Below, one piece after another: positions 27,421-38,017 of a stretch of 64,000 bases of DNA. The DNA is from Novosphingobium resinovorum (GTDB taxonomy: Bacteria > Pseudomonadota > Alphaproteobacteria > Sphingomonadales > Sphingomonadaceae). A program made the translations under genes and the position numbers. The notes under the pieces are model-generated. The model did not search any database, had not been told where the DNA came from, and saw nothing but the letters and a program-made list of their open reading frames with translations. Location: positions 1 to 64,000 of the forward strand of contig NZ_BSFC01000003.1 in the NCBI RefSeq assembly GCF_027922145.1. The letters run 5' to 3'. The stretch's first letter is position 1. Every line of letters begins with the position of its first letter.

Positions 27421-30252
27421 ATGAGAGTTTCCCTGATCGCGCTCCTTGTCGCACTGGCTCCCATGCCACTGGCTGCAAAGGACAAACCCGCCCAAGAGGC
27501 TGTCTGGGCCTTCGACCGCAGCGACATCCCGGTCGATCCCGATTTTCGCTTCGGCCGCCTGCCCAACGGCATGCGCTACATCGTCCGCCACAACGCGACG
27601 CCCGCCGGAACCGCGATCGTGCGCATGGACGTCGAGGCCGGATCGCTCGACGAATCCCCTGCCGAACAGGGCTTCGCGCATTTCCTCGAACACATGGCCT
27701 TCAACGGCTCGCAGCGCGTGCCCGAGGGCCAGATGGTGCCGCTGCTGGAGCGCGAGGGGCTGGCCTTCGGCGCCGACACCAATGCCTCGACCAGCTTCGA
27801 CCGCACGCTCTACAAGCTCGACCTGCCGCGCAACGATCCCGCGCTGATCGACACCGCACTGATGCTGATGCGCGAGACGGCGAGCAACCTCACCATCTCG
27901 CAGGAGGCGGTGAACCGCGAGCGCGGCGTCGTGCTGGCGGAAATGCGCGATCGCAATTCCTGGGCCTTGCGCAACGCGATCGACACGACGCGGTTCTTCT
28001 ACCCCAAATCGCTCTACGCCCAGCGCTTTCCCATCGGCACCGTCGAGACGCTGAACGCCGCCGATGCCGCATCCCTGCGCGCCTTTTACGAGCGCGAATA
28101 TGTCCCGGCCCACGTCACTCTGGTAGTGGTCGGCGATTTCGACGTCGATGCGGTGGAAGCGGGCATCGTGCGCCACTTCAACAACTGGAGCGCCAAGCCC
28201 GCCGAGCCCCAACCCTTCCCCGGCCCGGTCAAGGCCAAGGACAAGGCGCGCACCGGCGTCTACCTCGACCCGGCCTTGTCCGAGCGCGTCACCGTCCAGC
28301 GCAACGGGGCCTATCAGGACGAGCCCGATACGATCGCCGAACGCCGTGAGACGCTGCTGCGCTCGATCGGCTACGACATCGTCAACCGCCGCCTCCAGCG
28401 CCTCGCCCGCAGCGCCGAGCCGCCGTTCCGGGGCGCAGGCTTCGGCACCGGCGACGTGTTCAAGGCGGCACGCTCGACCCGCATCATCATCGACACCGTG
28501 GACGGCAAGTGGCGCGCCGGGCTGGAGGCAGCCGGAATCGAATACCGCCGCGCCCTCGCCTACGGCTTCTCGGCGGCCGAAGTCGCCGAACAGGTGGCGC
28601 AAGTGCGCACCGGCATCGTCAATGCCGCAGCCTCGGCCTCGACGCGCAGCAATGCGATGCTGACGGCGCTGGCGCTCTCGCTGGTCGATGACGAGATGGT
28701 GCCCTCCACCCCGCAGTCGGGGCTGGAACGCTTCGAGCGCTTCGCCCCGCAGATCACCCCTGACGCCGTGCTCGCCGCTCTCAAACGCGAGGCGCTGACA
28801 CTCGACGCGCCGCTGATCCGCTTCCAGGGCCGCAAGGCGCCCGAAGGCGGTGAAACCGCGCTGCGCGATGCCTGGCGCGAGGTCATGCGCGCGAAAATCG
28901 ACAAGGAAACCGGTGCCGATACCGCGCAGTTCGCCTACACCGATTTCGGCCCGGCAGGGCAGGTCGTGTCGGACACCCGGCGCGAAGACCTCGGCATCCG
29001 CGAGGTGCGGTTCGCCAACGGGGTCATGCTGAACTTGCGCAAGACCGATCTGGAGAAGGACCGCGTGCGCGTGAGCCTCGCCATCGACGGCGGCGACCGG
29101 CTGAACACGCGCGAGAACCCGCATGCGACGCAGTTGGTGCCCAATCTCGACGATGGCGGCCTCGCCAAGCACAGCCGCGATTCGCTCGACACGATTCTCG
29201 CCGGGCGCAGCGTCGGGCTCGGGTTGTCGAGCGCGGCGGCGAGCTTCGATTCGCGGGTGACGACGACCCCGCGCGACCTCGAAATCCAGCTGCAGCTGCT
29301 AGCCGCGCTGGTCACCGACCCCGGTTACCGGCCCGAAGGCGAAGTGCGCTATCGGCAGGCGATCAACAACTACTTCGCACAGCTCGATGCGACCCCGGCC
29401 TCGGCGCTCGCGGCCCGCATCGGCGGCATCCTCAGCAACGACGACCCGCGTTTCAGCCTCGGCAACGTCGAGGATTATCGCCACTTGTCCTATGCCAAGC
29501 TGAAGACCGACGTCAGCGACCGGCTGGCCCGGGGCGCGATCGAGATCGGCCTCGTCGGCGACATCGACGAAGACGCCGCGATCGCGCTGGTTGCCCGCAC
29601 GTTTGGCGCCCTGCCCGCCCGCGAGACGGCCTTCCATGGTGAGACCGGCCAGCCCCCTCGCCTCTTCGCCAGCGATCGGTCGGCGCGGATCGTCCGTCAC
29701 ACCGGCCCTGCGGATCAGGCCTTGATACGAATCACCTGGCCCACGCGCGACGACACCGATCCGGTCGAGGCGCTCGAACTCGAACTGCTGGAACGGGTCA
29801 TGCGCGTCGAACTGACCGACCAGCTGCGCGAGGCGCTGGGCAAGGCCTACTCGCCCTCGGCATCGAGCCAGCTTTCGCATGAGTGGAAAGGCTATGGCAC
29901 CTTCTCGGTCAACGCCTCGGTGGACGTCGCCGAAGTGCCCGCGACACGCGCGGCGATCCGGCAGGTGCTGGACGATCTGCGCAAGGCCCCGGTCAGCGCC
30001 GACATCCTGCTGCGTGCGCGGCAGCCGATGATCGAAAGCCTCGCCAACGCGCTCAAGAGCAATGCGGGCTGGATGGCACTCGTCGACCACGCGCAGTCCC
30101 AGCCCGATCGGATCGAGCGTTTCCAAAATGCGCGCGAACAGCTGCTGGCGCTTACCCCGGCGGACGTGCAGGCGATGGCCCAGCGCTACCTCACGCCCGA
30201 GGCCGGGCTGGAGGTGCTGGCGCTGCCGAAGGATGTGGCGGAACCGAAGTAA
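27421..30252 (+). CDS. M16 (insulinase-family) zinc peptidase, exported
   Basis: A 943-residue pitrilysin-type metallopeptidase with a signal peptide (MRVSLIALLVALAPMPLAA). The inverted zinc motif HFLEH is at about residue 92, and the distal glutamate lies in NRERGVVLAEM. As in PqqL-like periplasmic members, the chain holds two M16 repeats, the second without a zinc motif. It probably degrades peptides in the periplasm. The start is ATG 27421, directly before the signal peptide; the ribosome site is weak. It stands alone, with repeats on both sides. Confidence 0.88.
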   Translation: MRVSLIALLVALAPMPLAAKDKPAQEAVWAFDRSDIPVDPDFRFGRLPNGMRYIVRHNATPAGTAIVRMDVEAGSLDESPAEQGFAHFLEHMAFNGSQRVPEGQMVPLLEREGLAFGADTNASTSFDRTLYKLDLPRNDPALIDTALMLMRETASNLTISQEAVNRERGVVLAEMRDRNSWALRNAIDTTRFFYPKSLYAQRFPIGTVETLNAADAASLRAFYEREYVPAHVTLVVVGDFDVDAVEAGIVRHFNNWSAKPAEPQPFPGPVKAKDKARTGVYLDPALSERVTVQRNGAYQDEPDTIAERRETLLRSIGYDIVNRRLQRLARSAEPPFRGAGFGTGDVFKAARSTRIIIDTVDGKWRAGLEAAGIEYRRALAYGFSAAEVAEQVAQVRTGIVNAAASASTRSNAMLTALALSLVDDEMVPSTPQSGLERFERFAPQITPDAVLAALKREALTLDAPLIRFQGRKAPEGGETALRDAWREVMRAKIDKETGADTAQFAYTDFGPAGQVVSDTRREDLGIREVRFANGVMLNLRKTDLEKDRVRVSLAIDGGDRLNTRENPHATQLVPNLDDGGLAKHSRDSLDTILAGRSVGLGLSSAAASFDSRVTTTPRDLEIQLQLLAALVTDPGYRPEGEVRYRQAINNYFAQLDATPASALAARIGGILSNDDPRFSLGNVEDYRHLSYAKLKTDVSDRLARGAIEIGLVGDIDEDAAIALVARTFGALPARETAFHGETGQPPRLFASDRSARIVRHTGPADQALIRITWPTRDDTDPVEALELELLERVMRVELTDQLREALGKAYSPSASSQLSHEWKGYGTFSVNASVDVAEVPATRAAIRQVLDDLRKAPVSADILLRARQPMIESLANALKSNAGWMALVDHAQSQPDRIERFQNAREQLLALTPADVQAMAQRYLTPEAGLEVLALPKDVAEPK

Positions 30253-30266
30253 GCCCCCGCATACCT

Positions 30267-30343
30267 CGTCATTGCGAGCGTAGCGAAGCAATCCAGGGCG
30301 GCTCAAGACTGCCCTGGATTGCTTCGCTACGCTCGCAATGACG
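30267..30343. repeat. REP-like palindrome, family A copy 3
   Basis: A 77-bp inverted repeat with the same arms as the copy at 5857, placed between the convergent M16 peptidase and PEP-mutase-family genes. Confidence 0.9.
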
Positions 30344-30353
30344 GACGGAGGGG

Positions 30354-31232
30354 CTATCGCGCGTGATTGGGCCGCGTCGGCTTGCCGGTCCGCTCCGCCC
30401 AATCGACGATAAGATCATCATACAGCTTCTGATCGATCAGGTCGTACTTCTCCGGGAAGTTACGGAAAGCGTCCATCGCGCTGGCGACCGAGCCGGTCTC
30501 CATCAGCTCGCGCGCCATCTTGAGGTGGTTCACCGCCGCCGAGACCCAGCCCCACCCGGTCGAAAGCGTGAACCCCGTATCCGGCAAGTTGAACCCCAAA
30601 GTGCAGACCGGGATCGGCATATGCGGGATGACCCCGCCCTGCTGCTCGGGCGGCGCGCTGGCGAAGACGATCGCGTCCGCCCCCGCCTCGGCATAAGCGT
30701 GCCCGCGCCGGATCGCCTCTTCCACCGAGCCCGAACCGCCGCCGCCGTTGGCGCTGGTGTAGAGTTCATCGCAGCGCGCGATGATCACCAGGCCCGAATC
30801 GCCCCGCGCCTTCACCCCGGCCTCGATCCGGCACTGCATTTCCTCGATCGAGCACAAGCCGTTGACGTGCTTGGAATGCTTGGGGTTCACCTCGTCCTCG
30901 ACGTGATACCCGGCGATCCCAGCCGCGACGTACATCTTCGTGAAGCGGTATGCATCGGCCACCGTCTCGCCCAGCGTATCGGCGTCGGCGATCAGCGGAA
31001 TATCCATGGCCTGCGCGATGCGACCTGCCTGATCGATCTGCTCGATCTGGCTGAAGATGCCGTTGTCGGGCACCGCATAGTGAAACGCCGAGCAGGCATG
31101 GCCGCCAAGATAGGCCGCCTTGAACCCGACCTGCTGGACGATCCGCCCGGTGAGCGCGCTGTAGGCCTCGGCGGCGACAAAATGCTCGCCGTTCTCGATC
31201 AGCACGCGCAGCTTCTCACCCGGTGTCGGCAT
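30354..31232 (-). CDS. Isocitrate lyase/PEP mutase superfamily protein, catalytic Cys lacking
   Basis: A 292-residue barrel enzyme. Family features are IPLIADADTLGE (metal-binding aspartates) and GYHVEDEVNPKHSKHVNG. In isocitrate and methylisocitrate lyases the last segment carries a catalytic cysteine (KKCGH); here the spot reads KHSKH, so lyase chemistry of that kind is doubtful. Oxaloacetate decarboxylase, PEP-mutase or dimethylmalate-lyase-like activities are possible. ATG 31232 has GGGAGA upstream. It lies 60 bases after the phosphoglycolate phosphatase gene, same direction. Confidence 0.75.
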   Translation of the reverse strand: MPTPGEKLRVLIENGEHFVAAEAYSALTGRIVQQVGFKAAYLGGHACSAFHYAVPDNGIFSQIEQIDQAGRIAQAMDIPLIADADTLGETVADAYRFTKMYVAAGIAGYHVEDEVNPKHSKHVNGLCSIEEMQCRIEAGVKARGDSGLVIIARCDELYTSANGGGGSGSVEEAIRRGHAYAEAGADAIVFASAPPEQQGGVIPHMPIPVCTLGFNLPDTGFTLSTGWGWVSAAVNHLKMARELMETGSVASAMDAFRNFPEKYDLIDQKLYDDLIVDWAERTGKPTRPNHAR

Positions 31233-31292
31233 CGTCGGTTCTCCCTCTTTCGAACGGAGGGCTCGCACGAAGCCGCCGGGCGGGCAAGCGGG

Positions 31293-31991
31293 TCAGGCGG
31301 GTATCGGCCCCGCGTTGTTGCCGATCCGCTCGAGCGCGGGGACGAGTTGGTCGAAATGGTCGATCACCGCCGACGCGCCGAGTTCGCCGGGCGGCAGGTC
31401 GTTGAAACCGAAGCTGACCGCGATGCACGGCAGCCCCGCCGCCGCCGCCGCGCGCGTGTCGTACGTGGTGTCGCCGACATAAGCCGCACGCCCTTCCCCG
31501 CCCCGTTCCAGCATGAGCTGCAGCAGGTCGGGACGCGGCTTGGCCCGGCCGGGGCCGAGGGTGTCGCCGCCAATCACCGTGTAGAACCGCTCCGACAGGC
31601 CGAGTTCGCCGAAGATCTTCGTGGCGAACCGCTCCAGCTTGTTGGTGACGACGGCGATCTTCACGCCGCACGCCGCCAGTTCGTCCAGCATCGCCGTGCC
31701 GCCGGGGAACAGGCAGGTCTCGACCGCGATGTTCGCCTCATAGAAGGCGAGCAGCGCATCGTGCAGTTCCTCGAAGCGCACATCGTCCACCGCGCCGCCC
31801 GTCGCGACGAGCGCATTGGCGAGCATCTTGCGCGCGCCGCCGCCCACGAACCCGCGCACTTCCTCGCGCGGGACCGGTCGGCGGCCTTCCAGAGAAAGGG
31901 CGTGATTGACCGCGTGGCCAAGGTCGCCGAGACTGTCGAGAAGGGTTCCGTCGAGGTCGAAACCGACGATCTGAAAAGGAAAGCTGGTCAT
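31293..31991 (-). CDS. gph: HAD-family phosphoglycolate phosphatase
   Basis: A 232-residue haloacid-dehalogenase-type phosphatase. Motif I is GFDLDGTLLDS at residues about 9-19 (nucleophile and acid/base Asp), motif II VVTNK, motif III the lysine in AKPRPD, and motif IV VGDTTYDTRAA. This pattern with the helical cap is typical of phosphoglycolate phosphatase, which clears 2-phosphoglycolate. Other HAD phosphatases cannot be ruled out. ATG 31991 is chosen because motif I follows immediately. Divergent from glmU across 61 bases. Confidence 0.8.
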   Translation of the reverse strand: MTSFPFQIVGFDLDGTLLDSLGDLGHAVNHALSLEGRRPVPREEVRGFVGGGARKMLANALVATGGAVDDVRFEELHDALLAFYEANIAVETCLFPGGTAMLDELAACGVKIAVVTNKLERFATKIFGELGLSERFYTVIGGDTLGPGRAKPRPDLLQLMLERGGEGRAAYVGDTTYDTRAAAAAGLPCIAVSFGFNDLPPGELGASAVIDHFDQLVPALERIGNNAGPIPA

Positions 31992-32052
31992 TGCGCCAAG
32001 CAGTGCAGGCTCGGGATGGAAACCGCAACAATTTGCTGGCAGGAGAGCACCC

Positions 32053-33420
32053 ATGACTTTGGCCAGTAACCCCCTCGCAATCGTCGTCCTCGCCGCCGGC
32101 AAGGGCACCCGCATGAAGAGCGACCTGCACAAGGTGCTCCATCCCGTAGCCGGCCGTCCGATGCTGGAACATCTGCTGGCGAACGCCGCGCAGTTGGCTC
32201 CCGAGCGGCAGGTCGTCGTCGCCGGGCATGGCCGCGAGCAGTTGGAAAAGGCGCTGGGCAGCCGCGCGACGATCGCGGTGCAGGAGCCGCAGCTCGGCAC
32301 CGGCCACGCCGTCCAGCAGGCCGAGGGCGCGCTGGCAGGCTTCGACGGCGACGTGCTGATCCTCTACGGCGACGTGCCCTTCGTGCGCGAAGAGACGATG
32401 CGCGCGATGATCGCCCGCCTCCATGCCGAGGATGCCCCGGCGGTGGTCGTGCTCGGCTTCCAGCCCGAGGACCCGCTGCAGTACGGCCGTGTGCTCGCCC
32501 ATGACGACGGGCGCATCGCGATGATGATCGAGTACAAGGACGCCACCGAGGAACAGCGCGCCTGCCGCTTGTGCAACTCGGGCCTGATGGCGGTGAAGTC
32601 GGCCGATCTGTTCGACCTGCTCGCCAAAGTCGGCAACGAGAACGCCCAGGGCGAGTATTACCTCGTCGATATCGTCAATATCGCCACGCTCGAAGGACGC
32701 GCCTGCGCGGTGATCGTAACTGACGACCCGGACGAAGTCGGCGGCATCAACAGCCGCGGCGAACTCGCCGAAGCCGAGGGCCGCTGGCAGAAGACGCGCC
32801 GAGTTCAGGCCATGGCCGATGGCGTGACGCTGATCGCGCCGGAAACCGTATTCTTCGCCTGGGACACGAAGCTCGGCCGCGACGTCACCGTCGAACCCAA
32901 CGTGGTGTTCGGCCCCGGTGTGAGTGTCGCCGATAACGTCGTCATTCACGCCTTCTCGCACCTCGAGGGCGCGACGCTCGAAAGCGGCGTCGCCATCGGA
33001 CCCTACGCTCGCCTGCGGCCCGGCGCGGTGCTCAAGGCCGGGTCCAAGATCGGCAACTTCGTCGAGATGAAGAACGCCGTGCTGGGCGAAGGCGCCAAGG
33101 CCAACCACCTCACCTACCTCGGCGACGCGGTGGTCGGCGCGGGCGCCAACATCGGCGCGGGCACGATCACCTGCAACTACGACGGCTACTTCAAGCACAA
33201 GACCGTGATCGGCGAGCGCGCCTTCATCGGCTCCAACAGCGCGCTGGTGGCGCCTGTGAAGATCGGCGCCGACGCGATCGTGGCGGCGGGCAGCGCGGTC
33301 ACCCGCGACGTGGCGGACGGCGAACTGCGCCTCGTGCGCGGGGAACAACTGGTCAAGCCCGGCTGGGCCGACCGTTTCCATGATGCGATGAAGAAGAAGA
33401 AGGCCGAGTTGAAGGGCTGA
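32053..33420 (+). CDS. glmU: Bifunctional GlcNAc-1-P uridyltransferase / GlcN-1-P acetyltransferase
   Basis: A 455-residue cytoplasmic enzyme that makes UDP-GlcNAc for peptidoglycan and lipopolysaccharide. The N-terminal pyrophosphorylase half has LAAGKGTRMKSDLHKVLH; the C-terminal half is a left-handed beta-helix of hexapeptide repeats with the acetyltransferase segment ANHLTYLGDAVVGAGANIG. Length is standard. The start is ATG 32053, with AGGAG upstream. The pathway partner glmS lies 2.7 kb downstream, same strand. Confidence 0.97.
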   Translation: MTLASNPLAIVVLAAGKGTRMKSDLHKVLHPVAGRPMLEHLLANAAQLAPERQVVVAGHGREQLEKALGSRATIAVQEPQLGTGHAVQQAEGALAGFDGDVLILYGDVPFVREETMRAMIARLHAEDAPAVVVLGFQPEDPLQYGRVLAHDDGRIAMMIEYKDATEEQRACRLCNSGLMAVKSADLFDLLAKVGNENAQGEYYLVDIVNIATLEGRACAVIVTDDPDEVGGINSRGELAEAEGRWQKTRRVQAMADGVTLIAPETVFFAWDTKLGRDVTVEPNVVFGPGVSVADNVVIHAFSHLEGATLESGVAIGPYARLRPGAVLKAGSKIGNFVEMKNAVLGEGAKANHLTYLGDAVVGAGANIGAGTITCNYDGYFKHKTVIGERAFIGSNSALVAPVKIGADAIVAAGSAVTRDVADGELRLVRGEQLVKPGWADRFHDAMKKKKAELKG

Positions 33421-33454
33421 TCCAGCCGGGTATGCCGCCGACCTGAAACACGTT

Positions 33455-33530
33455 CGTCATTGCGAGCGAAGCGAAGCAATCCAGGGCGGTTTACGCGGCC
33501 CTGGATTGCTTCGCTTCGCTCGCAATGACG
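33455..33530. repeat. REP-like palindrome, family A copy 4
   Basis: A 76-bp inverted repeat, arms as at 5857, between the convergent glmU and TPR-protein genes. Confidence 0.9.
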
Positions 33531-33553
33531 ATCTGGTGTTGGGAACTGAAAGC

Positions 33554-34267
33554 TCAGGAACCGATGAGCTTACGGCGTGAAATATTGCTCAGTTCCACCC
33601 GCGCGATCTCGCTCTTGGGATCGTACTGTAGCGACTGGTCGTAGAACTTCTCCGCCTCGTCATACTGCCCCATCGCCGCCTTGGTGAAACCCATCCCCCG
33701 CAGGGCGCGCGCTGCTATCCGTGCGTCCTTGCCGGTCGTGGACTTGTCGACCACGGCCCAGGCCTTGGCGAACAGATCATAGCTTCCCTGCCAGTCACGG
33801 CGCGACTTGAAGAGTTCGGCATATTCGTTGGCGAAGTGGGCATTGCCCGGCGCCATCTGCGAGGCCTGCCGCAATTCAGCCTCGGCAAGATCGCCTCGAC
33901 CGAGATCGATGAGCGCGAAGCCCTTGCCGAAATGCGCCTCGCACAGTGCGGGATCGACATCGACGCTGCCCGCGGTGCCAGCCCCGCCATCACGGCAGAG
34001 GCGCGGGCGCAAATCGCCGGAAAGCCGCTGGTCGGCATCGGCGATGACCTTGTCGAACAGCTTGACCGCCTGCGCCTGCTTGCCCTGACGGATCAGATCG
34101 TAGCCCTGCTGGACATGCGCGGCCGCATCGAAGCGGGTATCCGTCACCCGCGCGGCGGGTGCGAAATTGGCCGCCACAAGATGCGGCTGTTGCTGCACGG
34201 GTTCGGCATGAGCCGCTCCCGCGATGAAAAGCGAAACAAGAACGGAAGACGCAATTCGAGCGTTCAT
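33554..34267 (-). CDS. Periplasmic TPR-repeat protein
   Basis: A 237-residue exported protein with a signal peptide (MNARIASSVLVSLFIAGAAHA). The mature part holds about three or four tetratricopeptide units (FDAAAHVQQGYDLIRQGKQA; CEAHFGKGFALIDLGRGDLA; AALRGMGFTKAAMGQYDEAE-like). TPRs mediate protein contacts; the partner is unknown. ATG 34267 has GAGAGGAAA upstream. The unit is monocistronic and divergent from the AIM24-like gene. Confidence 0.8.
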   Translation of the reverse strand: MNARIASSVLVSLFIAGAAHAEPVQQQPHLVAANFAPAARVTDTRFDAAAHVQQGYDLIRQGKQAQAVKLFDKVIADADQRLSGDLRPRLCRDGGAGTAGSVDVDPALCEAHFGKGFALIDLGRGDLAEAELRQASQMAPGNAHFANEYAELFKSRRDWQGSYDLFAKAWAVVDKSTTGKDARIAARALRGMGFTKAAMGQYDEAEKFYDQSLQYDPKSEIARVELSNISRRKLIGS

Positions 34268-34464
34268 CGGTGTTTTTCCTCTCCCCAAAACACCGATACC
34301 GCGCCGGTCTGTGCCGAGCCCTTCTACGTGGGCCAATCGTCAGACAGTGTTCGTTGAACTGCGAAGAATATCCGACCGGCGCGGTTTGACAAGTCATCTT
34401 GCCGAAACCAAACCCTCGTCTCATCGCACATGGCCCGCTGGTGGGCCGACGACGGAGATTTTCG

Positions 34465-35295
34465 ATGGCAAACAGCCCCTGGAGCCATACGCGCAGTTCA
34501 TCGCTTTCCGACGACGTCGATTTCGAGATCAAGGGCCAGGAACTCCAGTTCGTCGAGATCGAACTCGACCCCGGCGAAAGCGCGGTGGCCGAAGCCGGGG
34601 CGATGGTCTGGAAGGACGCCTCCATCGACATGACCACCGTGTTCGGCGAAGGCTCGGCAGATCAGGGCGGCGGCTTCATGGGCAAGCTGCTGGGCGCGGG
34701 CAAGCGCCTCGTCACCGGCGAGAGCCTGTTCACGACCGTCTTCACGCATCGCGGCTCAGGCAAGGCGCGCGTATCCTTCGCGGCGCCCATCCCTGGCTCG
34801 ATCCTGCCGATTAAGCTGGACGAAGTCGGCGGACGGCTGATCTGCCAGAAGGACGCCTTCTTGTGCGCCGCGCGAGGCGTGTCCATCGGCATCCACTTCC
34901 AGCAGCGCATCTTGACCGGCCTGTTCGGCGGCGAAGGCTTCATCATGCAGAAGCTGGAAGGCGACGGCTGGGTCTTCGTCCAGATGGGCGGCACCGTGAT
35001 CGAGCGCGAGCTTCGCCCCGGAGAAGAACTGCACGTCGATACCGGCTGCGTCGCCGCCTTCCAGCCCAGCGTGGAGTTCGACGTGGTGCGAGCAGGCTCC
35101 GTCAAGTCCATGATTTTCGGTGGAGAAGGCGTCTTTTTTGCCCGCCTGCGCGGCCCCGGGAAAGTCTGGATCCAGTCGCTGCCGTTCTCGCGGCTCGCCG
35201 GGCGGATGCTGGCGGCGGCAGGCTCGACCGGCGGTCAGAACCGCGGCGAGGGATCGCTGCTGGGCTCGCTGGGCAACCTCATCGACGGAGATTGA
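34465..35295 (+). CDS. AIM24/TIGR00266-family protein
   Basis: A 276-residue protein of the AIM24 (TIGR00266) family, which has a tandem beta-barrel-like fold. Visible landmarks are the early GESAVAEAGAMVWKDASI, the central GKARVSFAAPIPGSI, and GVFFARLRGPGKVWIQSLPFS near the C-terminus, the most conserved part. The yeast relative works in mitochondria; the bacterial role is unknown. No signal peptide or membrane helix. ATG 34465 has CGGAGA eight bases upstream. Confidence 0.82.
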   Translation: MANSPWSHTRSSSLSDDVDFEIKGQELQFVEIELDPGESAVAEAGAMVWKDASIDMTTVFGEGSADQGGGFMGKLLGAGKRLVTGESLFTTVFTHRGSGKARVSFAAPIPGSILPIKLDEVGGRLICQKDAFLCAARGVSIGIHFQQRILTGLFGGEGFIMQKLEGDGWVFVQMGGTVIERELRPGEELHVDTGCVAAFQPSVEFDVVRAGSVKSMIFGGEGVFFARLRGPGKVWIQSLPFSRLAGRMLAAAGSTGGQNRGEGSLLGSLGNLIDGD

Positions 35296-35383
35296 TGACG
35301 CGAATGTAATGTGCAGGACAGCGCCCGGTCATCGGCGATCCGGCATTGTCCTGCCATGGCTCACGATACATCCGCCTTGCCGA

Positions 35384-35412
35384 TGATATCACGATATGAT
35401 ATCGCGATATCA
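35384..35412 (+). promoter_or_regulatory. Palindromic operator of the toxin-antitoxin pair, overlapping the start codon
   Basis: TGATATCGCGATATCA (35397-35412) is a perfect 16-bp palindrome; another TGATATC lies 13 bases upstream (35384-35390). The final A of the palindrome is the first base of the antitoxin ATG. Ribbon-helix-helix antitoxins bind such repeats to repress their own operon. Symmetry is direct observation; binding is inferred. Confidence 0.65.
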
Positions 35413-35771
35413 TGACGCGCATTCTCGCAGACTTGCCCGACGAGGACATCCGCTGGCTCGACGCCCGCGCCGCCGAACTCGGCCAGTCGCGCGCCTCGGT
35501 CCTGCGCGAGGCGGTATCGACCTACAAGGCCCAGGCGCAGCCGGCGAGCGGCAAGGACTGGCTGGATCAGGCTTTCGGCATCTGGAAGAACCGCCAGGAC
35601 ATCGGCGATCCAATAGATTGGCAACGCCGCGAGCGCGCTTCGTGGACCCGGCCGTGGGATGACGACTACGAAGAGGTGAAGGCCGAATTTCCGGACCTTT
35701 TCGACGAGCAGGATGACCGCGAACGCGCGCATTATCTCGCCCAATCCGGCGGGAAGCCGTCTGCAAAATGA
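35412..35771 (+). CDS. Ribbon-helix-helix antitoxin (VapB-like)
   Basis: A 119-residue protein whose first 40 residues fit a ribbon-helix-helix DNA-binding fold (ILADLPDEDIRWLDARAAEL, then GQSRASVLREAV). The acidic, aromatic C-terminal half (WDDDYEEVKAEFPDLFDEQ) would wrap the toxin. It is longer than most VapB proteins. No Shine-Dalgarno precedes the ATG because the operator palindrome fills the space, so translation may be leaderless. Its last four bases overlap the toxin start (ATGA). Confidence 0.78.
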   Translation: MTRILADLPDEDIRWLDARAAELGQSRASVLREAVSTYKAQAQPASGKDWLDQAFGIWKNRQDIGDPIDWQRRERASWTRPWDDDYEEVKAEFPDLFDEQDDRERAHYLAQSGGKPSAK

Positions 35772-36136
35772 GCGGTTATTCGTTCGACAGCAATATCCTG
35801 ATCGATGCGCTGAACGGTTTTCCGCCCGCCCACGCCGAGATCGCACGTGTTGATCGGCCCTGCATAAGCAGGCTGGTCTGGACTGAGGTTCTTTCCAAGG
35901 AAGGCGGCGCAACTCTCAGGAACATAGAGATATTCCTGTCCGGCTTCCTGATCGAGGAAGTGGATGCGGAGATCGCTCGCCATGCCGCAGCGCTGCGACG
36001 GGAGCGACCGAAACTGAAATTGCCCGACGCGATCATCCTGGCCTCTGCGCAAGTGCGCCAGCGCATTCTGGTTACACGAAATACCAAGGATTTTCCGGCA
36101 AGCATGCCGGGCATCCGCGTCCCCTACTCTCTCTAG
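35768..36136 (+). CDS. PIN-domain ribonuclease toxin (VapC-like)
   Basis: A 122-residue PIN-domain protein. The acidic active-site residues are in place: Asp7 (SFDSNILID), Glu40 (VWTEVLS), Asp87 (LPDAII) and Asp108 (RNTKDF). VapC toxins cut tRNA or rRNA when freed from the antitoxin. The gene is coupled to the antitoxin by a four-base overlap. Only 18 bases separate its stop from glmS, so the essential glmS gene is probably read from the toxin-antitoxin promoter or one inside this gene. Confidence 0.85.
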   Translation: MSGYSFDSNILIDALNGFPPAHAEIARVDRPCISRLVWTEVLSKEGGATLRNIEIFLSGFLIEEVDAEIARHAAALRRERPKLKLPDAIILASAQVRQRILVTRNTKDFPASMPGIRVPYSL

Positions 36137-36154
36137 ACCAAGGCACTTAATCTC

Positions 36155-37978
<1,824 letters not shown>

Positions 37979-37986
37979 ACGCGAAG

Positions 37987-38014
37987 GCGCGCGGTTGGCG
38001 AACCGCGCGCTCTT
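37987..38014 (+). terminator. GC-rich hairpin after glmS
   Basis: GCGCGCGGTT (37987-37996) and AACCGCGCGC (38001-38010) pair perfectly over a four-base loop, followed by a poor T-tract (TCTT). It ends 8 bases before the 3' end of the convergent SDR gene and could act on both strands. Confidence 0.6.
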
Positions 38015-38017
38015 GCC

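Noticed and set aside
36137..36154. A glmS ribozyme before glmS
   Set aside because: Only 18 bases are available, and the ribozyme is known from Gram-positive relatives.
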